DNA from: Streptomyces sp. B21-105
Lineage (GTDB): Bacteria > Actinomycetota > Actinomycetes > Streptomycetales > Streptomycetaceae
NCBI RefSeq assembly: GCF_036898465.1
Contig: NZ_JARUMJ010000001.1
Location: forward strand, 6,882,001-6,946,000
Direction: 5' to 3'
Length of the DNA: 64,000 nucleotides
Shown: positions 43,801 through 52,395 of the stretch, piece after piece
Position numbering within the stretch: position 1 is the first letter of the stretch
Layout: the number at the start of each line of letters is the position of its first letter
The notes under the pieces: model-generated
The model's input: the letters and a program-made list of their open reading frames with translations, nothing else
Told to the model about the DNA's origin: nothing
Database searches by the model: none
Translations under genes and position numbers: made by a program

Positions 43801-45722
43801 TGGGCCGACTCGACCACCAGGTCAAGGTCCGTGGCTTCCGGGTGGAGCTGGGCGAGGTCGAGGCCGTGCTGCTGCGCCATCCCGACGTGGCGCGCGCCGT
43901 GGTCGTCGCCCGTGAGGACGCCCCGGGCGTCAAGCGGCTCGTCGGCTACGTCGTGCCCGCCCCCGGAGCCGACCGCGACCTGCCCGCGCGGCTGCGCGCG
44001 CACCTCGCCGAGGCCGTACCGGACTACATGGTGCCGTCGGCGTTCGTCGCGCTTGACGCGTTCCCGCTGACCACCACCGGCAAGGTCGACCGCGGTGCGC
44101 TGCCCGCGCCCGATCTGCGCACCGTCCTCGACGTGGACTTCGCCGCGGCGGGCAGCCGCGAGGAGGAGGCCCTCTGCGGCATCTTCCGCGAGGTCCTGGA
44201 GGCCGAACGGGTCGGTGTCGACGACGACTTCTTCGCCCTGGGCGGGCACTCGCTGGTCGCGGCCCGCACGGTCGCCCGCATCCGCGAGGTGCTGGGCGTC
44301 GAGGTGTCCCTGCGTGAACTGTTCCACCACCGCACGCCGCGCGCGCTCGCCGAGGTCGCGGCCACCGCGCCGCGCTCGGCCGTGCCGCCGCTGGTGCCGG
44401 TGGACAGGGACCGGCCGCTGCCGCTCTCGCTGACCCAGCGCCAGCTGTGGAGCCTGCACGAGGCGGACCCGGACGACGCGATGTGGACCATCCCGTTGGC
44501 CGTACGGATCCGCGGCGACCTGAACGTGGAGCTGCTCGGCCGGGCGGTGACCGAGGTCGTCCGCAGGCACGAGGTGCTGCGTACCGTGTTCGTGCCGGGC
44601 GACGAGCCCACGACGGTCGTGCTGCCCGCCGCCGAGGTCGAACTCGTCGCCGTGGACGTGCCGGACGAGGAGGCCGCGCGCGCCGCCGCGGGCGAGGAGG
44701 CCGCCCGGCCCTTCGACCTGGCCCGGGGCCCGGTGCTCCGGCCGGCGCTGCTGCGGATCGCCGCCGACGACCACGTCCTGCTGCTGACGGTGCATCACAT
44801 CGCCACGGACGGCTGGTCTCAGGGCGTGCTCTGGTCGGAGCTGTCCCGGACGTACGAGGCGCTTCGTGCGGGTCGCGTGCCGGATCTGCCTGAACTTCCC
44901 GTACAGTACGGCGACTTCGCCGTCTGGCAGCGTTCCTGGCTGACCGGCGCCGTACTCGACGAGCAGCTCGACCACTGGCGCGACCGGCTGCGCGGGCTCC
45001 GGCCCCTGGCGCTGCCCGGCGCCCGGACCGGGCCGGTTCGTGACGACGTCGGCGTGCTGACCGAGTGGCGGCTTCCCGCCGAACTGGTCGACGCGGCCCG
45101 GCGGGTCGGCGCCGCGCACGGGGTCACGCTCTACATGACCCTGCTCGCCGCCTTCACCGCGACGCTCGCCCGGCACACGGGCTCCGACGACCTCGCCGTG
45201 GGCTCGCCCGTGGCGGGCCGCACCCGGTCCGAGGTGGAGGGTCTGATCGGCTTCTTCGCCAACTTCGTACCCCTGCGCGTCGGCTTCGAGGGCGCCCCGA
45301 CCTTCGCCGAACTGCTGGGCCGCGTCCACGCGACCTCGGTCGACGCCTACGCCCACCAGGCGCTGCCGTGGGAGCGGGTCGCCGAGGGCCTTGGCCTCGC
45401 CCCGGACCAGCCGCTGGTGGACGTGGTGTTCCAGCTCGTCAACGTCGAGCTGGGCGAGCTGCGCCTGCCCGGAGTGCGCGTCGAGCCGTTCGCCGGCGAG
45501 CGCGTGTACGCCCGCTGGAACCTCGAAGTGCACCTCGTCGAGGACCCCGAAGGCGGCCTCACCGGGCACGTGGTGCACCGCGCAGCCGTACTCGACCAGG
45601 CCACCGTCGACGGCCTGCTCACGGACACGGCCGCGCTGCTGGCCGCCGCGCTCGCCGATCCCGCCCTGCCCGTCTCCACTCTCCCGATCTCGGACCCGCT
45701 GGAGGGGACCACCCATGCCTGA
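34866..45722 (+). CDS. sfaD: Trimodular NRPS, C-A-T x3 plus terminal C (Val, m-Tyr, Pip)
   Basis: Megasynthetase of 3618 aa. Module 1: C with HHIATDG (~165), A (~490-985), T with Ser1029. Module 2: C with HHVATDG (~1210), A (~1520-2015), T Ser2065. Module 3: C with HHAVTDG (~2247), A (~2570-3080), T Ser3129. A fourth C domain (HHIATDG, ~3310) ends the protein; no E or TE domain is present. Pocket residues read by eye: A1 DAYWIGGTF (valine-like), A2 DIYCLGAAF (unassigned), A3 DVQFSAHVV (proline-like, fits piperazate). The first C would accept the polyketide chain and the terminal C would close the macrolactone, as proposed for sanglifehrin. It overlaps the PKS gene by eight bases. An MbtH partner is not in view. 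Confidence 0.93.
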   Translation: MTGSAGRRPGLHSALSRLKERTAKAGAASTGITPVSRDRPLELSFAQQRLWFLDRLMPGSAFYNFGSAVRVRGPLRTEVLGRALSRIVARHDTLRTVFSDDGGVPSAVVLPAVPVPVPVVDVADEVDAERLAGEEAARPFDLRHGPLLRTRLLRLAEDDHVLLLTVHHIATDGWSHGVLWAELIAAYTALADGREPQLPELSVQYADFAAWQRRMLPPAELVRRLAFWRESLAGLTPLELPLDRPRPAVASAEGGVVMWRLPADVVAAARAVGEQQGATLHMTLLAAFSIVLARHARTEDVAVAQPVAGRPLSEVEGLIGFFVNTVVTRTDLSGDPTFRELVDRVRTASVDAMAHQDVPFEYLVEKLVPERDLSRNPLAQVVFQVVPRATSGLAPFPGTTTEPFQGDRAFTRMDLEVYLGEDADGGVGGLANYSRALFDAETVEGLARHLTSVLRAASEAPDAPLSRLPMTDADERAALLAAAHGATVPLPEAALPELFAAQAGRTPDAVAVADGADLWTYAALDRAANRLAHVLKDRGVKAEHVVALAARRSARLVVAVLAVLKAGGAYLPLDDRNPAGRTRAVLTATGATLLLTDRDEAVPGAEDLPVVDLRVDPPDVPDTAPGTVAHPDGLAYVMSTSGSTGTPKGVVVTHRAVAALALDRRWADGAHERVLLHSPHAFDASTYELWSPLLSGRRVVVAPPGAIGPRAIARATAEHGVTALWLTSGLFDLVAEEDVACLAGLRTVIAGGDAVQPATVARVRAAHPGLTVLNGYGPTETTTFATVHAIAPGEPSPAGRVPIGTPLDNTRAHVLDDHLRPVPFGVPGELYVAGVGLARGYVGDPAATAERFLPDPFGPPGTRMYRTGDVVRRRPGGVLEFLGRADGQVKLRGFRVEPGEVEAALAGHPAVARVAVVVREDGAAGKRLVAYAVPRAGAELDVAELRTHASAALPDYLVPSAYVLLDTLPLAATGKVDRAALPAPEEETGAGDVAPRTETERALCDIFAEVLGVAEVGVEDDFFVRGGHSLLATRVIARIAGALGAEVSLRNLFERRTPRTLASVVAAAAAGTAPPLVPVERGGPLPLSFGQQRLWFLDQLTPGSASYTSGGAVRVRGVIDPERLAAALTAVVARHEALRTAFAIEDGVPVAVIAPPTAVPLPLIEVEGVDAARAAASDELSTGFDLARGPLLRATLLRLGPVDHVLVVAVHHVATDGWSQALLWAEVAAAYSGTASADLPVQYADFAVWQRSWLSGDVLERRAEHWTERLADLAPLELPLDRARPAVASGRAGALPWAVPAELVRAARAVAAQEGATLYMVLLAAFDVVLSRYAQTDDVAVGSPTAGRTHAEVEALIGFFVNVVVVRTDTSGDPTFRELLGRVREVAVSAVEHQDVPFEHLVERLRPERDLSRNPLVQVAFQLLTGAPGWPSWSDAEVEHFDLDHAYTRMDLEVHAVEVGDDVTATVLYAADLFDADTVRQLMHHVTVVLGQVLADPDRPISAATMLDDADRHRVLVEWNDTAAPLPDGSVPRLYAEQVARTPDAVALVCGDQRVTYAELDRRANRFAHVLLAHGVAPDEPVGVATGRSVDMVAAVLGVLKAGGAYVPLDPRNPAGRTERIVTTSGLRVVIADRPVPGAAGVTVLDAAHPGDAPDTDPGIDPGRDSTAYVIYTSGSSGEPKGVAVTHGNIVVLAADRRWRNGNHERVLLHYPLATDISTYELWPFLLAGKQIVIAADEHVEPQTFDRLIREHGVTAMCLPAPLFSLLVEECLPCFEGLREVLTGGEAVSGETVARVMAAHPKLTVVDAYGPTEATAFATLFPMEPGFTLAGSRVPIGAPIDNTRVYVVDGDLRPVPLGVAGELVVAGPRVARGYVGMPELTAEKFVPDPWGPAGARMYRTGDVVRWLPGGALEFLGRGDAQVKIRGFRVEPGEIEAVLLRHPAVSQVTVAVREDVPGDKRLVAYVVLEPGSGRGVLPELRAHAVGGVPDYMVPSAFVVLDEFPLSTTGKIDRRALPAPDARSVAEAAYAPPTTETERALCDIFAEVLEVQPIGADDDFFALGGHSLLATRAIAKIRASFGPDTALKSLFELRTPRRLAEAVGDLAAEADLIRPVPRDGALPLSFSQQRLWFLDRLTPDSGFWNVAMGVRARGPFDVDAFRSALSVVVARHEALRTVFPDDGGGTPVAVVQDGREISVAVTEVADEAEALALAAADAALPFDLARGPLLRARVLRLAPQDHAVLITAHHAVTDGWSHAVFWGELAEAYTAVLEGREPVLPELAVQYADFAVWQRAHLDGPVLDRHVQYWRDRLAGVRPLELPLDHPRPALATSAGASQSWELPEDLVRAARALGDDEGATLYMTLLAAFSVVLARFAGTEDVAVGTPVAGRTRAEVERLIGFFVNMLVLRTDLSGDPTFRELLGRVRESAVGAMEHQDLPFENLVEALAPERDLSRNPLVQVVFQLMRAPGDKGDRLGEARLEPLLDEHAFTRVDLEVHLAEDGDRVSGTVLHATALFEAETVRRLLHHLTVVLRAALADPDAPLSTVSLLDDSDRHQLLEAWNDTAVPYRDASLAELFDEQVARTPDARAVEYGDDTLTYAELGRAAERVARRLRARGVRPDDLVGLCLGRSTAMIVGLVGILKAGAAYVPIDPTHPAERVRLIVDDAGVAVAVTERAHAGVFAHDTALVLLDALSGIDTDTDTDTEPDAPVDAGPDTGPGPDSPAYVVYTSGSTGTPKGIAMPARCVVNMLAWQKKAVPGGPGTRTAQFTALTFDVSVQEVLSALLYGETLVIPADEVRRDPARFARWLDERAVEQVFVPNLMIRALAEEANAGRARLTSLRHMSQAGEPLTLDAALREFCAARPELRIHNHYGSTEIQVVTAFTLPAAVADWPDTAHLGWPVDNSRAYVLDRELRPVPVGVAGELCFAGPGLALGYLGKPELTAAKFVPNPFGPPGSRLYRTGDLGRWRPDGSLEFLGRLDHQVKVRGFRVELGEVEAVLLRHPDVARAVVVAREDAPGVKRLVGYVVPAPGADRDLPARLRAHLAEAVPDYMVPSAFVALDAFPLTTTGKVDRGALPAPDLRTVLDVDFAAAGSREEEALCGIFREVLEAERVGVDDDFFALGGHSLVAARTVARIREVLGVEVSLRELFHHRTPRALAEVAATAPRSAVPPLVPVDRDRPLPLSLTQRQLWSLHEADPDDAMWTIPLAVRIRGDLNVELLGRAVTEVVRRHEVLRTVFVPGDEPTTVVLPAAEVELVAVDVPDEEAARAAAGEEAARPFDLARGPVLRPALLRIAADDHVLLLTVHHIATDGWSQGVLWSELSRTYEALRAGRVPDLPELPVQYGDFAVWQRSWLTGAVLDEQLDHWRDRLRGLRPLALPGARTGPVRDDVGVLTEWRLPAELVDAARRVGAAHGVTLYMTLLAAFTATLARHTGSDDLAVGSPVAGRTRSEVEGLIGFFANFVPLRVGFEGAPTFAELLGRVHATSVDAYAHQALPWERVAEGLGLAPDQPLVDVVFQLVNVELGELRLPGVRVEPFAGERVYARWNLEVHLVEDPEGGLTGHVVHRAAVLDQATVDGLLTDTAALLAAALADPALPVSTLPISDPLEGTTHA

Positions 45723-48700
45723 ACCGCTGGACGCCTCCCCGGCCGGTCGGTTGCCCGCACTCGCGCACCGCCTCGGCGGTCTGCCCGAGCCCGAGCGGCG
45801 CAGACTGGTGCTGGACCTCGTACTCGCCCAGGTCGCCGAGGTGCTCGAACTCGGCACCGCCGAGGACGTGCAGCCCGACCGCGCCATCCGCGAGCTGGGA
45901 CTGCGCTCGCTGACCGCCGTACAACTGCTGCTGCGGCTCCACCGGATCACCGGCGTCAAGCTGCCGACGACGGCCATCTACGACTACCCGACCGCGCAGG
46001 CCCTGGCGGACGTGCTGGTCGACGCCGCGGGCGGGAAGCGCATCGCCCCGGCCGAGGACGAGGAGCCCGTGCGGCGCGCGGACGACGACGATCCGGTCGC
46101 GGTGGTCGGCATGGCCTGCCGCTACCCGGGCGGTGTGACCACGCCCGACGAACTGTGGCGGGTCGTCGCCGAGGAGCGCGACGCGATCTCGTCCTTCCCC
46201 GACGACCGGGGCTGGGACCTCGCCGCGCTCGCCGATCCGTCGGGACCGACGGCCAGCCTCACCCGGCACGGCGGATTCCTCCAGGACGTGGCCCTGTTCG
46301 ACGCGGGGTTCTTCGGCATCAGCCCGCGTGAGGCGCAGCTGATGGACCCGCAGCAGCGACTGCTGCTCGAAACCTCGTGGGAGGCGCTGGAGCGCGCGGG
46401 CGTCGCGCCCGGCTCATGGCGCGGCGGCAAGGTCGGCGTGTTCGTCGGCGCCAACGCCCAGTCGTACTCCTCGCTGCTCGCGGGCGTACCCGAGGGCGGC
46501 GACGGCCACGCGCTGACCGGCCGGCTCGGCAGCGTGCTGTCCGGCCGCATCGCCTATGTGCTGGGCCTGGAGGGGCCGGCGGTCACGGTCGACACGGCGT
46601 GTTCGTCCTCGCTGGTGGCCATCCACATGGCGATACGGTCGCTGCGCTCGGGTGAGTCCACGATGGCACTCGCGGGCGGCGTGACCGTGATGCACACCCC
46701 CGAACTGTTCGTCGACTTCACCAAGCAGGGCGGCCTCTCCGCCGACGGCCGCAGCCGCTCCTACGCCGAGGCCGCCGAGGGCCTGGGCTGGTCCGAGGGC
46801 GTCGGAGTGCTGCTCCTCGAACGCCTCTCCGACGCGCGCCGCAACGGACACGAGGTCCTGGCGCTGCTGACCGGTAGCGCGACCAACCAGGACGGCGCGT
46901 CCAACGGCCTGACCGCCCCGAGCGGCGCGGCCCAGCAGCGTGTGGTGCGGCAGGCGCTCGCCGACGCGGGGCTGCGCGCCGCCGACGTGGACGCGGTCGA
47001 GGGCCACGGCACCGGCACCAAGCTGGGCGACCCGATCGAGGCGCAGGCGCTGCTCGCCTCGTACGGGCAGGACCGTGACCGGCCGCTGTGGCTGGGCTCG
47101 TTGAAGTCCAACCTCGGCCACACGCAGGCCGCGGCGGGCGTCGGCGGCGTCATGAAGATGGTCCTCGCGCTGCGTCACGGCGTACTGCCGAAGACCCTGC
47201 ACGTGGACGCGCCGTCGCCGCACGTGGACTGGGTGTCGGGCGCGGTGGAGCTGCTGACCGAGGCCCGGGACTGGCCGCGCGCCGACCGGCCGCGCCGCGC
47301 GGGTGTGTCCTCGTTCGGCGTGAGCGGAACCAACGTCCATGTGATCGTGCAGGAAGCCCCCGAGGCCGAGGCCGAGGCAGTGGCAGGGGCAGGGGCCGGC
47401 GGCGAGGCCGGCGCCCTGACCGCGCCGGTGCCCTGGACGCTGTCCGCGCGCACCGACGACGCGCTGCGCGCCCAGGCCGCCCGCCTGCGCGCGTTCGTCG
47501 CGGCCGACCCCGAGCTGAAGCCCGCCGAGGTGGGCCTGTCGCTGGTGACCCGCCGCACGGCCTTCGACCACCGCGCGGCCGTCGTGGGCCGGGACCGCGC
47601 CGAACTCCTCGCCGGTCTCGACGTGCTGGCCTCCGGCGGCGCCGACCCGGCCGTCGTGCGCGGCACCGCCGGGGCAGACGGCCGTGTGGTGTTCGTCTTC
47701 GCCGGACAGGGCGGCCAGTGGCTCGGCATGGGTGTGGAACTCCTCGACAGCTCGCCGGTGTTCGCCGAGCGGATGGCCGCCTGCGAACGCGCCCTCGCCC
47801 CGTACCTCGACTGGTCGGTCGTCGACGTGCTGCGCGGTGCCGAGGGCGCGCCGCCGCTGCGCCGCGTGGACGTGGTGCAGCCGGTGCTGTTCGCCCTGAT
47901 GGTGTCGCTGGCCGCGGTATGGCGCGAGCACGGCGTGGTGCCGTCGGCCGTGGTCGGGCACTCGCAGGGCGAGATCGCCGCCGCGTGCGTCGCGGGTGCC
48001 CTCACCCTGGAAGACGCGGCGAAGACCGTCGCTCTGCGCGCCAAGGCCGTGGTCGACCTGCCCGGCCGCTGCGGCATGGGCTTCGTGGCCGCGCCCGCCG
48101 CCGACGTCGAGAAGATGGTGGAGCGCTGGCCCGGCCGGCTCGGCGTGGCCGCGGTCAACAGCCCTCGGTCGCTGGTGGTCGCGGGCGAGCGCGACGCGCT
48201 GGAGGAACTGCTCGACCTCTGCGACGACGAGAACCTGCGCGCGGGCCGCGTCGCCGCCGACTACGCGTCGCACTCCCCGCAGGTCGAGGCCGTCCGCGAG
48301 CGGCTCCTCGGCGAGCTGAAGGGCATCAGGCCCCGCGACAGCGAGATCCCGCTCTTCTCCACGGTGACCGCCGACTGGGCTGACGGCGGTGAGCTGGACG
48401 CCCGCTACTGGTACAGCAACCTGCGTCGGCCGGTGCGCTTCGCCGACGCCGTACGAGGACTCCTGGCCGAGGGCTACCGAGGGTTCGTCGAGGTGAGCCC
48501 GCACCCCGTACTGACCGTCGCCATACAGCAGACCGCTGAAGCCGAGGGCGTGGAGCCGCTCGTCGCCGCGACCCTGCGCCGGGACGAGAGCGACCGGCAG
48601 AGGTTCACCCTGTCCCTGGCCGAGGTGGCCGCCGCGGGCGTGCCGGTCGACTGGCGGCCGCTGTTCGACGCGGTCGGCGCCCGACCGGTCGAGCTGCCCA

Positions 48701-51700
48701 CGTACGCCTTCCAGCGGGAGCGCTACTGGCTCGCCCCCGGGACGGCGGGCGCGGGCGACCTCGCCGCCGTCGGCCTGGTCGCGGGCGGGCACCCGCTGGC
48801 CGGCGCCGAGGTCGAACTGCCCGACGACGGCGGCCTCGTCCTGTCCGGCTGCGTCACCCCCGACGCGTACCCGTGGCTGGCTGACCACGCCGTCCTGGGC
48901 ACGGTCGTCGTGCCGGGCACGGCCGTCCTCGAGGTCGTCGCCCACGCGGGCGCCCGGGTGGGCTGCGGCCGGATCGAGGAACTCACCCTGGCCGCGCCGA
49001 TCGGCGTGCCGGCCGACGGGCTCGCCCTTCGCGTGACCGTACGCGGTGCCGACGAGCACGGTCGGCGCGCCGTCGCCGTCCACACGCTCGCCGACGGCGA
49101 CTGGACCCCGCACGCGTCGGGCGTGCTGGCCCCGGCCGAGCCGCTCGCGGCCGTCGAGGGGCAGTGGCCGCCCGCCGACGCGCGACCCGTGTCCCTGGAC
49201 GGGATCTACGACCGGTTCGCCGGACGCGGCTTCGGCTACGGCCCCGCCTTCCGCGGGCTGAGGTCGCTGTGGCGCCGCGCCGCCGAGAGCGCCGAGAGCG
49301 CCGAGGTCTTCGCCGAGGTCGAGCTGCCCGAGGCCGTCGACGCGGCGGGGTTCGCGGTGCACCCGGCGCTGCTCGACGCAGCCACCCAGGCCGTGCTGGC
49401 TGCGGAGCCCGACGACTCCCCGGTGCTGCTGCCGTTCTCGTGGAGCGGCGTGACGGTGCGCCCGAGCGCCGCCCGCGTGCTGCGGGTGCGCGCCGCACGC
49501 GCCGGCGGGGATGAGGTGCGGCTCACCGCGACCGACACCGACGGCACGCCCGTGGTGGAGCTGTCCGCGCTGCGGCTGCGGCCCGCGTCGGCCGACCAGC
49601 TGCGCGCCGCGACGTCCGCGGGCACGCGGGACGCGCAGTTCCGCGTGGACTGGGTGGCCGCCGAGCCCGCCACCGCCGCGCGCAGCGCCGTGGTCGGTGC
49701 GGACGCGGCGGGCCTCGACGCCCCCCTGCACGCCACGCTCGCCGACATCAGCTCCCTACCGGATCTGGTACTCGCTCCGGTGACGACCGGCGCCGACATG
49801 GTCGGTGAGACGCACCGGGTGACCGCCGAGGTGCTCGGTCTGCTGCGGGAGTGGCTCGCCGACGAGCGGTTCGCAGCCGCCCGGCTCGCCGTGGTGACGC
49901 GCGGCGCCGTCGTGGTCCGGCCCTTCGAGGCCCCCGATCCGGCCGCCGCCGCGGTGTGGGGCCTCGTACGCTCCGCGCAGACCGAGCACCCCGACCGCTT
50001 CCTGCTCGTCGACACCGACGGCACGGCCGACTCCCTGCGCGCCGTGGCGACCGTGGGCGACGAGCCGCAGTCCGCACTCCGAGAAGGGGAACTGTCCGTC
50101 GCACGGCTGGTCCGCGCGGCCGACGGCACGCTGCGGCCGCCCGCGGGGGCCGACGCCTGGCGGGTCGACGTGGTGCGGCCCGGCTCCCTCGACGGCATCG
50201 AGGCCGTCGCCGCACCCGACGCCGCCGCTCCTCTCGCACCCGGTCAGATCCGCGTCGCCGTACGGGCGGCGGGTCTGAACTTCCGCGATGTGCTGTGCGC
50301 GCTGGACATGTACCCAGACGACGTCGACGCCATCGGCTCCGAGGCCGCGGGCACCGTGCTCGAAGTCGGCGCCGAGGTGACCGACCTGGCCGTGGGCGAC
50401 CGCGTACTCGGCATGGTGCCGGGCGGGTTCGGACCGCTGGCCGTGGTGGACCGCCGGCTCGTCGTGCCGGTCCCCGAGGGCTGGACGTGGGTGGAGGCCG
50501 CGGCGTTGCCGTCGGCGTTCGCCACCGCCCGGTACGCGTTGGTCGACCTCGCCGGCGTACGGCCGGGCGACCGCGTCCTCGTACACGCCGCCGCCGGCGG
50601 CGTCGGTCTGGCCGCGGTCCGGCTCGCCCGCCTGCTCGGTGCGGAGGTGTTCGCCACGGCGAGCCCGGCCAAGCACGGGGTGCTGCGCGCGGAAGGCCTG
50701 GCCGAGGACCACATCGCGTCGTCCCGGACCACGGAGTTCGCCGAGCGGTTCCCGGCCGTGGACGTGGTGCTCAACTCGCTGGCGGGCGAGCTCACCGACG
50801 CCTCCCTCGAACTGCTCGCCGACGGCGGCCGGTTCGTCGAGCTCGGCAAGACCGACCGCCGTGATCCCGAGACCCTGCCCAACGTCACGTACCGAGCCTT
50901 CGATCTGCTGGAAGCGGGCCCCGAGCGCATCCAGGGCCTGCTGACCGAGGTCGTCGCCCACGTCGCCGCCGGCGAGGTGCGCGGTCTGCCCACCCGCACC
51001 TGGCCCCTGTCCGACGCCCGCGCCGCGCTGCGGTTCATGGCGCATGCCCGGCACACCGGCAAGATCGTGTTCACCGTCGCTCCCTACGCCGACGGCACGG
51101 TGCTGCTCACCGGCGCGGGCGTACTGGGCGGCATGCTGGCCCGGCACCTGGTCACCGAGCACGGCGCCCGGCACCTGGTCCTCGCCAGCCGCCGGGGCGG
51201 CGACGCGCCGCGAGCCGCCGAACTGGTCGCGGAACTGGCCGAGTCGGGTGCCACCGCGCGGTTCGCGCGGTGCGACGTCACGGATCGCGCCGACGTCGAC
51301 GCGCTCCTGGCGAGCCTGCCTGCCGAGCACCCGCTGACCGCCGTCGTGCACACCGCCGGCGCCCTCGACGACGGCGTGCTGACCGAGCTGACCGCCGATC
51401 GGCTGCCTGCCGTACTGCGCCCGAAGGCCGACGCCGTCGCACATCTGCACGAGGCGACCCGCGACCGCGGCCTGTCCGCGTTCGTGCTGTTCTCCTCCGC
51501 GGCCGCCACCCTCGGCACGCCGGCCCAGGCCAACTACGCCGCCGCGAACGCCTTCCTCGACGCACTCGCCGAGCGACGCCGCGCCGATGGACTGCCTGCG
51601 ACCTCACTCGCGTGGGGACTGTGGGCGGACGCCACCGGACTGACCGGGCACCTCGACGCCGCTGACGTGGCACGGGCCGGCCGGGGTGGCATCGTCGCGA

Positions 51701-52395
51701 TGGCCTCGGCCGAGGGCCTGGCCCTCTTCGACGCGGCCACCCGCACCGGGGACGCCGTGACCGTCGCCGCGCGACTCGACCTCGCCGCACTGCGCGCGGG
51801 AGCGGCGCCCCGGCTGCTGCGCGGCCTGACCGGAGCCTACGCCGGGCCGGCCGAGACCTCGCGCCCCGTCGACGCCGCCGCCGCCCTCGTCGCGCGGATC
51901 GCCGCGCTGCCCGAGACCGAGCGGGCTCACGCGCTGCTCGACGTCGTCCGTGGCCACGCCGCCGACGTACTCGGCTACACCGGGCCCGCCGCCGTGGACT
52001 TCACCCGCGGATTCAAGGAGCTGGGCTTCGACTCGCTGACCGCCGTCGAGCTGCGCAACCGGCTCGGCGCGGCCACCGGGCTGCGCCTGGCGACCACGCT
52101 GGTCTTCGACCACCCGACGTCGGCCGCGCTCGCCGACCACCTGCTCGCGTCGCTGATGCCGGGCGAGGCCGAAGGCGCCGCCGCCGACCGGCTCATCGCC
52201 GAACTGGCCCGGCTGGAGGGAGCGCTCGCCGCGCTGCCCGCCGACGGCGCCGACCGGACCCGCGTCGCGGAGCACTTGCGCCGACTGGCCTCCCGCTGGG
52301 ACGCCGCCGAGTCCGCAGAAGGAACCGACGTGGCCGCGTTGGACGCCGCCACCGCGGACGAGCTGTTCGACCTGATCGACCGGGGGATCGCATGA
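45715..52395 (+). CDS. sfaE: Type I PKS: loading ACP plus module 1 (KS-AT-DH-ER-KR-ACP)
   Basis: Protein of 2226 aa. A lone ACP at the N-terminus (Ser65 in [11 protein letters not shown], with Arg for the usual Asp) has no loading KS or AT. It is followed by KS (Cys296 in VDTACSSS), AT (Ser750 in GHSQGE; YASH, methylmalonyl type), DH (His1058 in [10 protein letters not shown]), ER ([27 protein letters not shown]), KR ([11 protein letters not shown] motif, B type; Ser/Tyr/Asn present) and ACP (Ser2107). A C-terminal helical docking tail follows. A fully reducing methylmalonyl module acting on a 2-ethylmalonamyl starter gives the CO-CH(Et)-CH2-CH(Me) part of the sanglifehrin lactam. GGAGGGG lies before ATG 45715; the stop overlaps the next ATG. 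Confidence 0.92.
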   Translation: MPEPLDASPAGRLPALAHRLGGLPEPERRRLVLDLVLAQVAEVLELGTAEDVQPDRAIRELGLRSLTAVQLLLRLHRITGVKLPTTAIYDYPTAQALADVLVDAAGGKRIAPAEDEEPVRRADDDDPVAVVGMACRYPGGVTTPDELWRVVAEERDAISSFPDDRGWDLAALADPSGPTASLTRHGGFLQDVALFDAGFFGISPREAQLMDPQQRLLLETSWEALERAGVAPGSWRGGKVGVFVGANAQSYSSLLAGVPEGGDGHALTGRLGSVLSGRIAYVLGLEGPAVTVDTACSSSLVAIHMAIRSLRSGESTMALAGGVTVMHTPELFVDFTKQGGLSADGRSRSYAEAAEGLGWSEGVGVLLLERLSDARRNGHEVLALLTGSATNQDGASNGLTAPSGAAQQRVVRQALADAGLRAADVDAVEGHGTGTKLGDPIEAQALLASYGQDRDRPLWLGSLKSNLGHTQAAAGVGGVMKMVLALRHGVLPKTLHVDAPSPHVDWVSGAVELLTEARDWPRADRPRRAGVSSFGVSGTNVHVIVQEAPEAEAEAVAGAGAGGEAGALTAPVPWTLSARTDDALRAQAARLRAFVAADPELKPAEVGLSLVTRRTAFDHRAAVVGRDRAELLAGLDVLASGGADPAVVRGTAGADGRVVFVFAGQGGQWLGMGVELLDSSPVFAERMAACERALAPYLDWSVVDVLRGAEGAPPLRRVDVVQPVLFALMVSLAAVWREHGVVPSAVVGHSQGEIAAACVAGALTLEDAAKTVALRAKAVVDLPGRCGMGFVAAPAADVEKMVERWPGRLGVAAVNSPRSLVVAGERDALEELLDLCDDENLRAGRVAADYASHSPQVEAVRERLLGELKGIRPRDSEIPLFSTVTADWADGGELDARYWYSNLRRPVRFADAVRGLLAEGYRGFVEVSPHPVLTVAIQQTAEAEGVEPLVAATLRRDESDRQRFTLSLAEVAAAGVPVDWRPLFDAVGARPVELPTYAFQRERYWLAPGTAGAGDLAAVGLVAGGHPLAGAEVELPDDGGLVLSGCVTPDAYPWLADHAVLGTVVVPGTAVLEVVAHAGARVGCGRIEELTLAAPIGVPADGLALRVTVRGADEHGRRAVAVHTLADGDWTPHASGVLAPAEPLAAVEGQWPPADARPVSLDGIYDRFAGRGFGYGPAFRGLRSLWRRAAESAESAEVFAEVELPEAVDAAGFAVHPALLDAATQAVLAAEPDDSPVLLPFSWSGVTVRPSAARVLRVRAARAGGDEVRLTATDTDGTPVVELSALRLRPASADQLRAATSAGTRDAQFRVDWVAAEPATAARSAVVGADAAGLDAPLHATLADISSLPDLVLAPVTTGADMVGETHRVTAEVLGLLREWLADERFAAARLAVVTRGAVVVRPFEAPDPAAAAVWGLVRSAQTEHPDRFLLVDTDGTADSLRAVATVGDEPQSALREGELSVARLVRAADGTLRPPAGADAWRVDVVRPGSLDGIEAVAAPDAAAPLAPGQIRVAVRAAGLNFRDVLCALDMYPDDVDAIGSEAAGTVLEVGAEVTDLAVGDRVLGMVPGGFGPLAVVDRRLVVPVPEGWTWVEAAALPSAFATARYALVDLAGVRPGDRVLVHAAAGGVGLAAVRLARLLGAEVFATASPAKHGVLRAEGLAEDHIASSRTTEFAERFPAVDVVLNSLAGELTDASLELLADGGRFVELGKTDRRDPETLPNVTYRAFDLLEAGPERIQGLLTEVVAHVAAGEVRGLPTRTWPLSDARAALRFMAHARHTGKIVFTVAPYADGTVLLTGAGVLGGMLARHLVTEHGARHLVLASRRGGDAPRAAELVAELAESGATARFARCDVTDRADVDALLASLPAEHPLTAVVHTAGALDDGVLTELTADRLPAVLRPKADAVAHLHEATRDRGLSAFVLFSSAAATLGTPAQANYAAANAFLDALAERRRADGLPATSLAWGLWADATGLTGHLDAADVARAGRGGIVAMASAEGLALFDAATRTGDAVTVAARLDLAALRAGAAPRLLRGLTGAYAGPAETSRPVDAAAALVARIAALPETERAHALLDVVRGHAADVLGYTGPAAVDFTRGFKELGFDSLTAVELRNRLGAATGLRLATTLVFDHPTSAALADHLLASLMPGEAEGAAADRLIAELARLEGALAALPADGADRTRVAEHLRRLASRWDAAESAEGTDVAALDAATADELFDLIDRGIA

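Noticed and set aside
34650..45977. Minus-strand open frame of 3775 codons opposite the NRPS
   Set aside because: It is a GC-bias shadow: composition is His/Arg/Gln/Gly-rich without any domain, while the + strand encodes complete NRPS domains. The same holds for minus-strand frames at 51975-55511, 55175-57838 and 57839-63961.
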